A stretch of DNA of 22,217 bases from Candidatus Dormiibacterota bacterium (GTDB lineage: Bacteria; Chloroflexota; Dormibacteria; Aeolococcales; Bog-877), in assembly GCA_030038765.1 (NCBI GenBank), contig JASHRA010000187.1:1-22217 (forward strand). The letters run 5' to 3'. A program made the translations under genes and the position numbers. Positions within the stretch are counted from its first letter, which is position 1. Each line of letters begins with the position of its first letter. The notes beneath the pieces are model-generated. The model was given only the letters and a program-made list of their open reading frames with translations. It had not been told where the DNA came from and did no database searches. Positions 1 through 7,808 of the stretch are shown here, in pieces.

Positions 1-116
1 AGGTCCAGGGCGGCCATGACCGGCGGCTCCACGGCCAGGCTGAGCTCGGTGCGGGCCGGTGTCGGCAGGCTCAGCACCACTCCCGATTGCGGTTCCAACT
101 CCCCTCCGTTCAGCAC
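1..116 (-). CDS. N-terminal fragment of an unidentified protein, cut by the window edge
   Basis: Reading the reverse strand from GTG at 116 gives 38 open codons running off the window, with protein-like composition (begins VLNGGELEPQSG). I do not recognise the family. The frame is open a little further upstream (to a TGA near 157) but without another good start. A -10-like CATGAT lies at 128-123, six bases before the GTG, which matches the short-leader pattern of other genes in this window and is the main reason for choosing this start. No Shine-Dalgarno is visible. The gene would be divergent from bioY. The call rests on weak evidence because only a short N-terminus is present. Confidence 0.35.
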   Translation of the reverse strand, partial: MLNGGELEPQSGVVLSLPTPARTELSLAVEPPVMAALD

Positions 117-213
117 GATGCCATCATGGCCCCAGCGGAGGCGGGGCGGCGCACTCGATCACCATCCAGGACACGGGGCGCCTGCAGGCGCCTCCACCAG
201 CTGAGGTCGCGCG

Positions 214-243
214 TTGACAGCGCTCGGGGGACGTGGCTAGGGT
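214..243 (+). promoter_or_regulatory. Promoter of bioY
   Basis: A perfect -35 TTGACA (214-219) is followed after 18 bases by TAGGGT (238-243), which fits a TANNNT -10. The predicted start point, about seven bases later, falls on the GTG at 251-253. This is the only promoter in the window where I see a textbook -35 box, and it suggests a leaderless bioY mRNA. Confidence 0.5.
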
Positions 244-856
244 GCCCCACGTGCTCCAGGCAGCCTCTCCGGCCCGCGCCCGACCGGTCCTGGCCGACCT
301 CATCCCAGGGGACCGGGTCCGGGACGCCCTGGTGGTGGTGGCCTACGCGGGCCTGGTCGGGCTCACGGCTCAGCTCTCCATCAAGCTGCCCTTCACGCCG
401 GTGCCGATCACGGGCCAGACCTTCGGGGTGCTGCTCGGCGGCATGGCCGTGGGCACCCGCCGCGGCGTCTCCGGCATGATCGTCTACCTGCTGGTGGGGC
501 TCCTGGGCGTGCCCTGGTTCGCGGGCGGCGCCGGCGGCCTCTCCATCCTCAGCTCACCGAGCCTCGGCTACGTGATCGGCTTCATCGCGGCGGCGGCGCT
601 GCTGGGCCAGCTGGCGCGGAGGGGGCTGGACCGCAACCCGCTCGGGGTGGTGGCGGCCATGGTCCTGGCCAACCTCGTGATCTACGCCTTCGGGGCCAGC
701 TGGCTGGCGCTCCGCCTCCACCTGGGCCTGGGGCCGACCCTCTCCGAGGGCGTCACCCCGTTCCTGCTGGGTGACGCGATCAAGGCCGCCCTGGCGGCGG
801 TGCTGCTGCCGGGAGCCTGGCGGCTCCTGGGATCGAGGGAGGGGCGGGCTCAGTAG
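233..856 (+). CDS. bioY: BioY biotin transporter S component
   Basis: BioY is the membrane-embedded substrate-binding (S) component of ECF-type biotin uptake. The protein of about 200 residues is hydrophobic, with five to six membrane segments, and carries the family-typical N-terminal stretch with LPFTPVPITGQTFGVLL and the following G-rich helix (LVGLLGVPWFAGG), plus a C-terminal half ending in a helix near LLGDAIKAALAAVLLP. No EcfA or EcfT gene is in the window, so it either works alone or shares an energising module encoded elsewhere. In-frame GTG codons lie at 233, 242 and 251; the longest is given, but the promoter at 214-243 argues for 251. Its 3' end overlaps the convergent sufT by seven bases. 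Confidence 0.93.
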   Translation: MARVPHVLQAASPARARPVLADLIPGDRVRDALVVVAYAGLVGLTAQLSIKLPFTPVPITGQTFGVLLGGMAVGTRRGVSGMIVYLLVGLLGVPWFAGGAGGLSILSSPSLGYVIGFIAAAALLGQLARRGLDRNPLGVVAAMVLANLVIYAFGASWLALRLHLGLGPTLSEGVTPFLLGDAIKAALAAVLLPGAWRLLGSREGRAQ

Positions 857-1224
857 AGGCCCAGCTCCAGCTTGGCCTCGTCGGAGGCCATGGTGTGGGG
901 GTCCCAGGGCGGCTCCCAGACCAGGTCGATGTGGACGTCGGTGATCCCGGGCAGGAACTGGGTGGCAGTGTGCACCTGGGACTCCAGCATCGGCCCCAGG
1001 GGGCAGTAGGGGGTGGTCAGGGTCATCACCACGACGGCCACGCCCTCCTCGTCGACGGAGACCCCGTAGACCAGCCCCAGGCTGACCACGTCGAGGCCCA
1101 GCTCGGGATCGATGACCTCGCGCAGGGCCTCCCGGACGTCGTCCTCGCTGGCCCGGAGCTGGGCCGCCGGGGCCGGCTCCGGCCGCTCCCCCTCCCCGTC
1201 AGTCGCCGGCTGGCTCATGGCCAC
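850..1224 (-). CDS. sufT: SufT-like Fe-S assembly factor (MIP18/DUF59 family)
   Basis: A 124-residue protein of the DUF59/MIP18 family, which helps maturation of Fe-S proteins or carries clusters to targets. Visible family features are the N-terminal EVIDPELGLDVVSLGLVYGV block (roughly residues 36-55), the TLTTPYCPLGPML segment with the single conserved cysteine, and the C-terminal VWEPPWDPHTMASDEAK block. The first 27 residues are a low-complexity acidic and proline-rich leader. ATG codons at 1224 and 1218 are both possible starts. It overlaps the 3' end of sufU by 26 bases, so translation is probably coupled. It is the last gene of the suf cluster; its end overlaps convergent bioY. Confidence 0.92.
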   Translation of the reverse strand: MAMSQPATDGEGERPEPAPAAQLRASEDDVREALREVIDPELGLDVVSLGLVYGVSVDEEGVAVVVMTLTTPYCPLGPMLESQVHTATQFLPGITDVHIDLVWEPPWDPHTMASDEAKLELGLY

Positions 1225-1672
1225 CCTCCAGCTGCTTGAGACCCGCCTCCAGGGTGGTCCAGGGGAGCATGGCGCACTTCACCCGAGAGGCGTAGCGCCG
1301 GACCCCGGAGAGGGCCTCCAGGTCGCCGATCCCGGCCAGCGAGGAGGGGTCCTGGCCCTCCAATAGCATGGCCCGGAAGCGGCCGATCAGCTCGTGGGCC
1401 TGCTCCAGGCTCTTGCCCTGGATCTCCTCGCTCATCATCGAGGTGGAGGCCATGGAGATGGAGCAGCCCTGGCCCTCGAAGCCGACGCCCTCGACCTGCC
1501 CGCCCCGGACCCGGAGGCTGAGGTCGACCTCGTCCCCGCAGAGCGGGTTGTGGCCGTGGCTGGCCATGTCTGCGGGGTCGAGCAGGCCACGGTGCCGGGG
1601 ATGGCGGTAGTGGTCGAGGATGATCTCGCGGAAGAGCTCGTCGTCGAGACTCACAGGTTCGGTCTGCGCCAC
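1199..1672 (-). CDS. sufU: SufU-type sulfur acceptor/transfer protein
   Basis: SufU takes sulfur from SufS and passes it to the SufBCD scaffold; it is a zinc-containing relative of IscU. The 157-residue protein has the three conserved cysteines in their usual settings: NPLCGDEVDL near residue 45, GQGCSISMAS near 71 and RVKCAMLPW near 133; the aspartate after the first Cys-Gly is also kept. The start is GTG at 1672. The insertion between second and third cysteine is of the SufU rather than IscU type. Unlike the other suf genes it is not tightly coupled to its upstream neighbour: sufS ends 387 bases earlier, and a -10-like box sits just before the GTG. Confidence 0.95.
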   Translation of the reverse strand: MAQTEPVSLDDELFREIILDHYRHPRHRGLLDPADMASHGHNPLCGDEVDLSLRVRGGQVEGVGFEGQGCSISMASTSMMSEEIQGKSLEQAHELIGRFRAMLLEGQDPSSLAGIGDLEALSGVRRYASRVKCAMLPWTTLEAGLKQLEGGHEPAGD

Positions 1673-1678
1673 CTGCCC

Positions 1679-1684
1679 ATCCTA
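1679..1684 (-). promoter_or_regulatory. Possible -10 box for sufU (short-leader start)
   Basis: TAGGAT on the reverse strand ends six bases before the GTG of sufU. The spacing fits a leaderless transcript. No convincing -35 is visible. Confidence 0.35.
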
Positions 1685-1702
1685 CCCCGGGCTGGAAACG
1701 AG

Positions 1703-1735
1703 CAGCGGGGCCGGCGACGGACACCGGCCCCGCTG
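1703..1735. terminator. 12-bp perfect stem-loop upstream of sufU
   Basis: CAGCGGGGCCGG (1703-1714) pairs perfectly with CCGGCCCCGCTG (1724-1735) around a nine-base loop. No U-tract follows on either strand, so it could be a factor-dependent terminator after sufS, an mRNA stabiliser or part of a structured leader for sufU. Confidence 0.45.
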
Positions 1736-1739
1736 ACGG

Positions 1740-1758
1740 GGTTCACGAGTTGAGAACC
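1740..1758. other. Small stem-loop in the sufS-sufU gap
   Basis: GGTTC (1740-1744) pairs with GAACC (1754-1758) around a nine-base loop. It lies between two stronger hairpins. It recalls a tRNA T-arm only superficially; no acceptor or anticodon stem accompanies it. Confidence 0.3.
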
Positions 1759-1778
1759 TGAGACGCGGGACGGCCACG

Positions 1779-1799
1779 GGCCGGGTCACGCACCCGGCC
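1779..1799. other. 8-bp perfect stem-loop in the sufS-sufU gap
   Basis: GGCCGGGT (1779-1786) pairs perfectly with ACCCGGCC (1792-1799) around a five-base loop. Together with its two neighbours it forms an array of three hairpins within about 100 bases. Confidence 0.4.
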
Positions 1800-1853
1800 G
1801 CTTCTCCGTGGTTGACCAGCGCGTCGCGAAATTCGTGGTCCCGGCCGCGGTCC

Positions 1854-1901
1854 TCAGTCGGTCCCCAAGGTGTGGGTCGAGCTATGTATACCTCTGTCCA
1901 T
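1854..1901 (-). CDS. Possible 15-residue leader peptide
   Basis: ATG at 1901 is preceded after six bases by AAAAGGAGGTC (1918-1908), the strongest Shine-Dalgarno in the window. The frame codes MDRGIHSSTHTLGTD and stops at 1856-1854. Its codons (AGA, GGT, ATA, CAT) are far less GC-rich than those of the neighbours. No homologue is recognised. It lies just upstream of the three stem-loops that precede sufU, so a regulatory leader peptide or small protein is possible, but a chance frame after a chance Shine-Dalgarno is not excluded. Confidence 0.3.
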   Translation of the reverse strand: MDRGIHSSTHTLGTD

Positions 1902-1991
1902 GGGCAAGACCTCCTTTTGCTCGGGGTACCGCCGGGGCGGGCTCGGCGCTGCGGGAGCCGCGACGGCGGCCGGACGGCGCTGTCGGGACCA

Positions 1992-1997
1992 ATTCTA
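1992..1997 (-). promoter_or_regulatory. Possible -10 box downstream of sufS
   Basis: TAGAAT on the reverse strand lies about 65 bases after the sufS stop. The identical hexamer sits at the putative promoter of the EF-G2-like gene. It could start a separate transcript covering the small frame and sufU. No clear -35 is seen. Confidence 0.3.
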
Positions 1998-2059
1998 GCC
2001 CCGGCCACGAGCGGGCGACCCCGAGGCGCGAGGGCCGGACCGGGCGCCCAGCCGGGGGC

Positions 2060-3292
2060 TCAGTCGGAGAAGATCCGGCGCACCTCCCCGATCGCCTCCA
2101 GCAGCGTGTCCACGTCCTCCCTGGTGTTGTAGAGGTAGAGGCTGGCGCGCGCGGTCGCGGCCACGCCGAGCCGCCGCATCAGGGGCTGGCAGCAGTGGTG
2201 GCCGGCCCTCACCGCCACCCCGTAGCGGTCCAGGACGGTGCCCACGTCGTGCGGGTGGACGCCGCTCAGGTTGAAGGAGAGGATGCCCAGCTGGTTGGCG
2301 CCGGAGGGGCCGTATCGGGTGAGTCCGGGGACCTCGGAGAGGGCCTCGATGGCGTAGTCCGAGAGGGCCGCACCGTGGCCCTGGACGGCCTCCATCCCGG
2401 TCGACTCGAGATAGGACACGGCGGCCCGGAGCCCGGCCGCCCCGCCGATGTCCGGGGTCCCGGCCTCGAACTTGTGGGGGATCTCGTCCCAGGTGGTGCG
2501 CTCCAGCGTCACCACCGAGATCATGGAGCCGCCGGTGAGGAAGGGCGGCATCTCCTCCAGCAGCTGGGGCCGGCCCACCAGGACCCCGATCCCGGTCGGG
2601 CCGCACATCTTGTGCCCGGAGAAGGCGTAGAAGTCGGCGTCCAGCTCCCCCAGGTCGACCGGCATGTGGGGCACCGCCTGGGCCCCGTCGACGCAGACCG
2701 TGATCCCCTCCCGGTGCGCCATCCGGACCAGCTCCCGGACCGGGTTGATGGTGCCCAGGACGTTGCTGACGTGGGCCACCGAGAGCAGCCGGGTGGGGGG
2801 ACGGAGCAGTGCCTCGGCTGCCTCCAGGTCGAGCTCGCCGGCGGGCGTCACCGGGATGTAGGCGAGCTGGCAGCCGGTCTGGTCCCGGACCCGCTGCCAG
2901 GGGACGAGGTTGGAGTGGTGCTCCATCTCGCTGCAGACGATCCGGTCGGCCGGGCCCAGGCGCTCCCGGGCGAAGGCCTGGGCGACGAGGTTGATCCCCT
3001 CGGTCGTGTTGCGAACGAAGACGACGCCGCGGGGGTCGGCGGAGACCAGCCCGGCGACCGCGGTGCGCGCCGACTCGAAGAGCTCGGTGGCTCGCTCGCC
3101 CAGGGCGTGCACGCCCCGGTGGACGTTGGCGTTGGCGTGGCGGTAGTAGTCGGAGACGGCCTCGATCACCACCTCCGGCTTCTGCGAGGAGGCGGCGCTG
3201 TCCAGGTAGACCAGGCGGTGCCCGTTGACGCGCTCGGCGAGGATGGGGAAGTCGAGCCGCACCCGCTCCGCGTCCAGGGCCAGGGCGCTCAC
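2060..3292 (-). CDS. sufS: SufS cysteine desulfurase (group II)
   Basis: SufS is a pyridoxal-phosphate enzyme that converts cysteine to alanine and holds the sulfur as a persulfide for SufU. The 410-residue protein begins in family style (RVRLDFPILAERVNGHRLVYLDSAA), binds PLP through Lys228 in SGHKMCGPTG, keeps the ATTxGIN-like segment (RNTTEGINLVAQ, near 94-105) and DGAQAVPHM near 202-210, and carries the catalytic cysteine in VRAGHHCCQP (Cys367, followed by an extra Cys368). The start is GTG at 3292, overlapping the Rieske stop by four bases (GTGA), so it is translationally coupled; a longer frame running upstream is only read-through of the Rieske gene in another frame. It is followed by the long structured gap. 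Confidence 0.96.
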   Translation of the reverse strand: MSALALDAERVRLDFPILAERVNGHRLVYLDSAASSQKPEVVIEAVSDYYRHANANVHRGVHALGERATELFESARTAVAGLVSADPRGVVFVRNTTEGINLVAQAFARERLGPADRIVCSEMEHHSNLVPWQRVRDQTGCQLAYIPVTPAGELDLEAAEALLRPPTRLLSVAHVSNVLGTINPVRELVRMAHREGITVCVDGAQAVPHMPVDLGELDADFYAFSGHKMCGPTGIGVLVGRPQLLEEMPPFLTGGSMISVVTLERTTWDEIPHKFEAGTPDIGGAAGLRAAVSYLESTGMEAVQGHGAALSDYAIEALSEVPGLTRYGPSGANQLGILSFNLSGVHPHDVGTVLDRYGVAVRAGHHCCQPLMRRLGVAATARASLYLYNTREDVDTLLEAIGEVRRIFSD

Positions 3293-3618
3293 GGCTCCTC
3301 CGGGTTCAGCGCCACCCAGAGCCCGCCGTCCCGGACCTCGACCAGGTGCACCTGGACCGGCTCCACCGCGGGCAGGGAGACGGCGTCGCCGGTGCGGAGG
3401 TCGAACTGGCTGCCGTGCAGGGGGCACTCCACCGAGCAGCTGTCGGGGTGCAGCTCGCCCTCGGAGAGCGAGGCCAGGGCGTGGCTGCAGGTGTCGTCGA
3501 GGGCGTAGAAGCTGCCGCCGACGTTGAAGACGGCGACCGGCCGCTCATCGATCTCCACGCAGGCGGCGTGGCCGGGCGGGATCGCCTCCGGCTCGCAGAT
3601 CCGGACCCACTCCGGCAT
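3289..3618 (-). CDS. Rieske-type [2Fe-2S] ferredoxin in the suf operon
   Basis: A 109-residue soluble Rieske protein of the ferredoxin-component type. The two cluster-binding motifs are visible: DTCSHA (Cys-x-His, near 43-47) and ECPLHGSQFD (Cys-x-x-His, near 64-73). It lacks a membrane anchor and the disulfide-bonded cysteines of respiratory Rieske proteins, as expected for a small electron carrier. Its start ATG shares one base with the sufD stop (TGATG) and its stop overlaps the sufS start, so it is made together with the SUF machinery. Supplying electrons for cluster assembly, or acting as a cluster recipient, is inference from context. Confidence 0.93.
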   Translation of the reverse strand: MPEWVRICEPEAIPPGHAACVEIDERPVAVFNVGGSFYALDDTCSHALASLSEGELHPDSCSVECPLHGSQFDLRTGDAVSLPAVEPVQVHLVEVRDGGLWVALNPEEP

Positions 3619-4955
3619 CAGCTGGCGGGGAGGGGCTGGTCGGGCCGGATCAGCTGGCCCAGCTGCCCCAGCACCAGCTCGCCGGCGGCGTCCCGCAGGC
3701 TGCCCTCCGGGAAGGCGTCGACGACGTCAGCGAAGAACCCCTCCACCACCAGGCGGCGCGCCTCCTCGCGGCCGATGCCCCGGCTGTGGCAGTAGAAGAG
3801 CTGCTCGTCGTCGATCCGCCCCGCCGTCGAGCCGTGGGTGCAGCGGACGTCGTTGGAGAGGATCTCCAGGGTCGGGTTGCTGTCCGCCTTGGCGGTGGGG
3901 CTGAGCAGGAGGTTGCGGTTCTGGACGTAGGCGTTGGTCTTCTGGGCGTCCTCCTCGACCCGGATCAGGCCGGCGTACACGGAGCGGGCACGGTCCGCCA
4001 CGGCGACCCGGTGCAGGAGGTCGCTGACCGCGCCCGGTGCGACGTGGTCCTGCAGCGTCTGGAGATCGCTGTGCCGCTTGGCCGCGCCCAGCGAGAGCCC
4101 GACCAGGCGCGCCTCCGAGCCCTGGCCCAGCATCAGGACCTCGACGTACTCCTTCTCCCAGGCGCCGCCGGTGAGCGTCCAGCGACCGTCGTAGCGGCCC
4201 TCCTGGCCGACGTGGACCCGGACCGTGGACTGGACCACGGCGCGCTCGCCGCAGGCCTGCCGCAGGACGTGGGTGAGGTGGGCACCCCGAGCCAGCTCGA
4301 TCTCGGTCACGGGAGCGAGCAGGGAGGCGTCGGCCGGGGGCGAGACCCACTCCTCCAGCACCGTCAGGCTGGCCCCCTCCTCCAGGCGGATCAGGGTGCG
4401 GGGGAAGCTGGCCGAGCCCTGGTCCACGCCGTAGACCAGGCGCACGTAGCCGGAGGGCTGCTGGCCGGCGCCGACGTGGATGCAGGCCCCGCCGTTGGTG
4501 CGGACGCCGTTGAGGGCCACCAGCTTGCGCAGCCCGGGCGCGACCACCCGTCCCAGCATGGGACCCCAGAGCTCCGGCTCGCGGGCCAGGGCGGGGCCGA
4601 GCTCCCTGACCGGTCCGGCACCTGCCGATCCGGCCTCCAGGTTGCCCCGCTGGTCGGTGACCACCAGCTGGCTCACCTCGGGGCCGCCCAGCCCGCTCGC
4701 CAGCACCTCGGCCAGGTATGACGGCGGCGTGCCCCCGAGGGCCGGGGAGACGGCGAAAGCGGCCGGGTCGAGGCGGTCGACCTGGGGCGTCCGGCGCCAG
4801 TCCTCGTCCCGGCTGGAGGCGGGCCAGGGCAGCTCTCGGTAGGCGGCCAGGGCCCGGCCGCGGAACGCGGCCATGGCCTCGGGGTCGCCGCCGGCCAGCT
4901 GGGCCGGCGGCGCGTCCTCCCGGCTGACCAGCGAGCTGGCCGCGGTCTCGGTCAA
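3618..4955 (-). CDS. sufD: SufD scaffold subunit
   Basis: SufD pairs with SufB on the SufC ATPase dimer to form the Fe-S scaffold. The 445-residue protein has the low-conservation N-terminal helical region (WRRTPQVDRLDP near 53-64) and the C-terminal beta-helix with NAYVQNRNLLLSPTAKADSNP, then DVRCTHGSTAGR with the conserved histidine, and a final DEQLFYCHSRGIGREEAR block shared with SufB. The start codon is TTG at 4955 with no obvious Shine-Dalgarno; 43 bases separate it from the sufB stop. No better start is seen, since the frame lacks ATG or GTG close to the conserved region. It ends in a one-base overlap with the Rieske gene. Confidence 0.95.
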   Translation of the reverse strand: MTETAASSLVSREDAPPAQLAGGDPEAMAAFRGRALAAYRELPWPASSRDEDWRRTPQVDRLDPAAFAVSPALGGTPPSYLAEVLASGLGGPEVSQLVVTDQRGNLEAGSAGAGPVRELGPALAREPELWGPMLGRVVAPGLRKLVALNGVRTNGGACIHVGAGQQPSGYVRLVYGVDQGSASFPRTLIRLEEGASLTVLEEWVSPPADASLLAPVTEIELARGAHLTHVLRQACGERAVVQSTVRVHVGQEGRYDGRWTLTGGAWEKEYVEVLMLGQGSEARLVGLSLGAAKRHSDLQTLQDHVAPGAVSDLLHRVAVADRARSVYAGLIRVEEDAQKTNAYVQNRNLLLSPTAKADSNPTLEILSNDVRCTHGSTAGRIDDEQLFYCHSRGIGREEARRLVVEGFFADVVDAFPEGSLRDAAGELVLGQLGQLIRPDQPLPAS

Positions 4956-4998
4956 GACGGCGAGGGCAAGGGGGGGTGGGCCGGCGGCCGGGCCTCGG

Positions 4999-6399
<1,401 letters not shown>

Positions 6400-6430
6400 C
6401 TAGCTTTCCCTCGCCAACACCCGCGCGGGT

Positions 6431-6460
6431 GATAAATCCGACCTGCTCACCAGCATTTTA
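6431..6460 (-). promoter_or_regulatory. Putative Rrf2 operator and promoter of sufB
   Basis: An AT-rich island in very GC-rich DNA. Read on the forward strand it contains in order GATAAATCCGACCTGC (6431-6446), TCACC (6447-6451) and ATTTTA (6455-6460); the same blocks occur upstream of rrf2. On the reverse strand ATTTTA reads TAAAAT, a good -10 box that also includes the sufC stop codon. The CCGAC part resembles one half of IscR-type operators as I remember them. The block ends 31 bases before the sufB ATG. Confidence 0.6.
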
Positions 6461-7255
6461 GACCAGCGGCCCGGGGACGGCCGCTTCCACCTCGGCTTCG
6501 ACCCCCGCCTCGCGCAGGAGCGGGTCGTAGCCGTCCCGCTCGATGCGGTCCACCAGCTCCTGGGCCCCCGAGGCGATGACCCTCCCCGCCGCCATGACGT
6601 GGACCCGGTCCGGGACCACATAGTCCAGGATCCGCTGGTAGTGGGTGATGATCAGCACCCCCATGTGCTCCCCGCGGACCCGGTTGACGCCCTCGGCCAC
6701 GGTCCGCAGCGCGTCCACGTCGAGGCCGCTGTCGGTCTCGTCGAGGATCGCCATCTCCGGCCTCAGCACGGCCAGCTGGACGATCTCCATCCGCTTCTTC
6801 TCCCCGCCGGAGAAGTTGTCGTTGATGTAGCGGGACATGAAGGAGCGGTCCATGCGGAGGGCCGAGATCTCGCCCTGGACCAGGTTCAGGAACTCGCGCG
6901 CGGGCAGCTCGCGGCCGTTGGCCTTGAGCGCCGCCCGGAGGAAGTTCACGGTGGTCACGCCGGGGATGGCGGTGGGGTACTGGAGGCTGAGGAAGAGCCC
7001 CATCCGGGCCCGCTTCTCGGGCAGCATCCCGAGCAGGCTCTGGCCCTTCCAGCGGACGTCGCCGGCGGTCACCTGGTACTTGGGGTGGCCCATGATGGCG
7101 TAGCCCAAGCTGGTCTTGCCGGCCCCGTTGGGGCCCATCAGGGCGTGGACCTCTCCCTGGGGCACGCTGAGGTCGACTCCCCTCAGGATGCGCTTGCCCT
7201 CGACCTCGACCTCGAGGCCCTCGATCTCCAACTGCTGAACGGTCGTCTCAGGCAC
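6458..7255 (-). CDS. sufC: SufC ATPase of the SUF scaffold
   Basis: SufC is a soluble ABC-type ATPase that drives conformational change in SufBCD. The 265-residue protein has Walker A GPNGAGKT (residues 41-48), Q-loop region SLQYPTAIPG, signature FSGGEKKRM (148-156), Walker B MAILDETDSGLD (168-179) and the H-loop IITHYQR. The start is GTG at 7255, with GGAGG at 7268-7264 eight bases upstream; it overlaps the rrf2 stop by eight bases, so the regulator and sufC are co-translated. An in-frame upstream extension to 7357 exists but lies wholly inside rrf2 and lacks family similarity. The order C-B-D-Rieske-S-U-T differs from the B-D-C-S-U order usual in Actinomycetota, as far as I recall. Confidence 0.97.
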   Translation of the reverse strand: MPETTVQQLEIEGLEVEVEGKRILRGVDLSVPQGEVHALMGPNGAGKTSLGYAIMGHPKYQVTAGDVRWKGQSLLGMLPEKRARMGLFLSLQYPTAIPGVTTVNFLRAALKANGRELPAREFLNLVQGEISALRMDRSFMSRYINDNFSGGEKKRMEIVQLAVLRPEMAILDETDSGLDVDALRTVAEGVNRVRGEHMGVLIITHYQRILDYVVPDRVHVMAAGRVIASGAQELVDRIERDGYDPLLREAGVEAEVEAAVPGPLV

Positions 7256-7733
7256 CGGCTGCGCCTCCAAACTCTTCCCGGCCACCGAGACCGGCCAGGG
7301 GGCGGGCCACGCCGCCCAGCCAGGGGTCCCGCATGAGGTCGGCCAGGGTGGTCCCACCGAGCACCGCCCTGACCGCCTGCTGCAGCCTCACCCAGAGCGA
7401 GCGGCTGAGGCAGTCGATCTCCCGGTGGCAGCTGCCGGGACGGTAGTCCTCGGCCAGGCACTCGACCGGCACGACCGGCCCCTCCATCAACTCCACGATC
7501 TCCAGAACCGTCACCTGCTCGGGTGGGCGGGCGAGCCTGTAGCCACCGTGCAGGCCCCTCGTGCCCTCCACCAGGCCGGCCCGGCGCAGGGGCGCCACCA
7601 GCTGCTCCAGGTAGGGCAGCGGCATCCCCTCCCGGCGCGCGATCTCGGCCAGGCTGAGGGGTGGGCCGCCGTGTCCCTTGGCCAGCTCGGTCATCATGCG
7701 CAGGCCGTAGTGGGCCCGCGACGAGATCCGCAT
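7248..7733 (-). CDS. Rrf2-family Fe-S-responsive regulator of the suf operon
   Basis: An Rrf2 winged-helix repressor of 161 residues. The N-terminus MRISSRAHYGLRMMTELA is the family hallmark, followed by the recognition region LSLAEIARREGMPLPYLEQLV and the wing GLHGGYRLARPP. Cys92, Cys102 and Cys108 (CLAEDYRPGSCHREIDC) are placed like the [2Fe-2S] ligands of IscR-type members, so it probably senses Fe-S status. ATG 7733 is chosen because it gives the exact family N-terminus; a GTG at 7769 would lie inside the putative operator. It heads the suf transcript and its 3' end overlaps sufC. Autoregulation is inferred from the repeated block at 7753-7781 and 6431-6460. Confidence 0.93.
   Translation of the reverse strand: MRISSRAHYGLRMMTELAKGHGGPPLSLAEIARREGMPLPYLEQLVAPLRRAGLVEGTRGLHGGYRLARPPEQVTVLEIVELMEGPVVPVECLAEDYRPGSCHREIDCLSRSLWVRLQQAVRAVLGGTTLADLMRDPWLGGVARPLAGLGGREEFGGAAGA
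7264..7268 (-). promoter_or_regulatory. Ribosome binding site deciding the sufC start
   Basis: GGAGG on the reverse strand, eight bases before GTG 7255 and inside the rrf2 3' end. It supports the 265-residue form of SufC. Confidence 0.7.
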
Positions 7734-7752
7734 CGTGACCGGGTTCTGGCCC

Positions 7753-7781
7753 GATAATCCGACTTGCACCTCACCATTTTA
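7753..7781 (-). promoter_or_regulatory. Putative Rrf2 operator and promoter of rrf2-sufC
   Basis: On the forward strand the blocks are GATAATCCGACTTGC (7753-7767), TCACC (7771-7775) and ATTTTA (7776-7781), nearly the same as at 6431-6460. The reverse strand reads TAAAAT as a -10, placing the predicted start point inside the block and about 35 bases before the rrf2 ATG. A repressor bound here would cover the transcription start. Confidence 0.6.
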
Positions 7782-7792
7782 GCGGCGGGGCG

Positions 7793-7808
7793 CCGGGGAC
7801 GGCCCCGG
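7793..7808. terminator. Hairpin after the IscS-type gene
   Basis: CCGGGG (7793-7798) and CCCCGG (7803-7808) flank a four-base loop, beginning at the base after the cysteine desulfurase stop. There is no U-tract, so termination would need a factor. It separates the desulfurase from the rrf2 promoter. Confidence 0.4.

Larger units (their letters stand above)
1673..2059 (-). other. Structured 387-base gap between sufS and sufU
   Basis: This is the only gap above 300 bases. Following the reverse strand from sufS to sufU it holds: a TAGAAT -10-like box (1997-1992), a GC-rich stretch with short repeats, a perfect Shine-Dalgarno with a 15-codon frame (1918-1854), then three consecutive stem-loops (1799-1779, 1758-1740, 1735-1703), then the TAGGAT box before sufU. 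A longer reverse-strand frame (2008-1682) crosses it but has no family resemblance and no good start. I do not recognise a known riboswitch, tRNA, RNase P, SRP RNA or tmRNA in it. It may be a regulatory leader or a small RNA. Confidence 0.5.

Noticed and set aside
1740..1758. tRNA T-arm-like GGTTC...GAACC
   Set aside because: No acceptor stem, D-arm or anticodon arm around it, and the loop is too long.
1682..2008. Reverse 108-codon frame in the sufS-sufU gap
   Set aside because: No good start or Shine-Dalgarno in its frame, Arg/Pro-rich translation, no family resemblance; the stem-loops explain the region better.
1808..3508. Forward 566-codon open frame opposite sufS and the Rieske gene
   Set aside because: It is a shadow of high-GC coding on the other strand, with Gly/Ala/Arg-rich low-complexity translation; the reverse frames hold clear SufS and Rieske motifs.
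7734..7769. Longer Rrf2 start at GTG 7769
   Set aside because: It would place coding sequence inside the conserved operator block, and the extra residues precede the family's invariant MRIS start.
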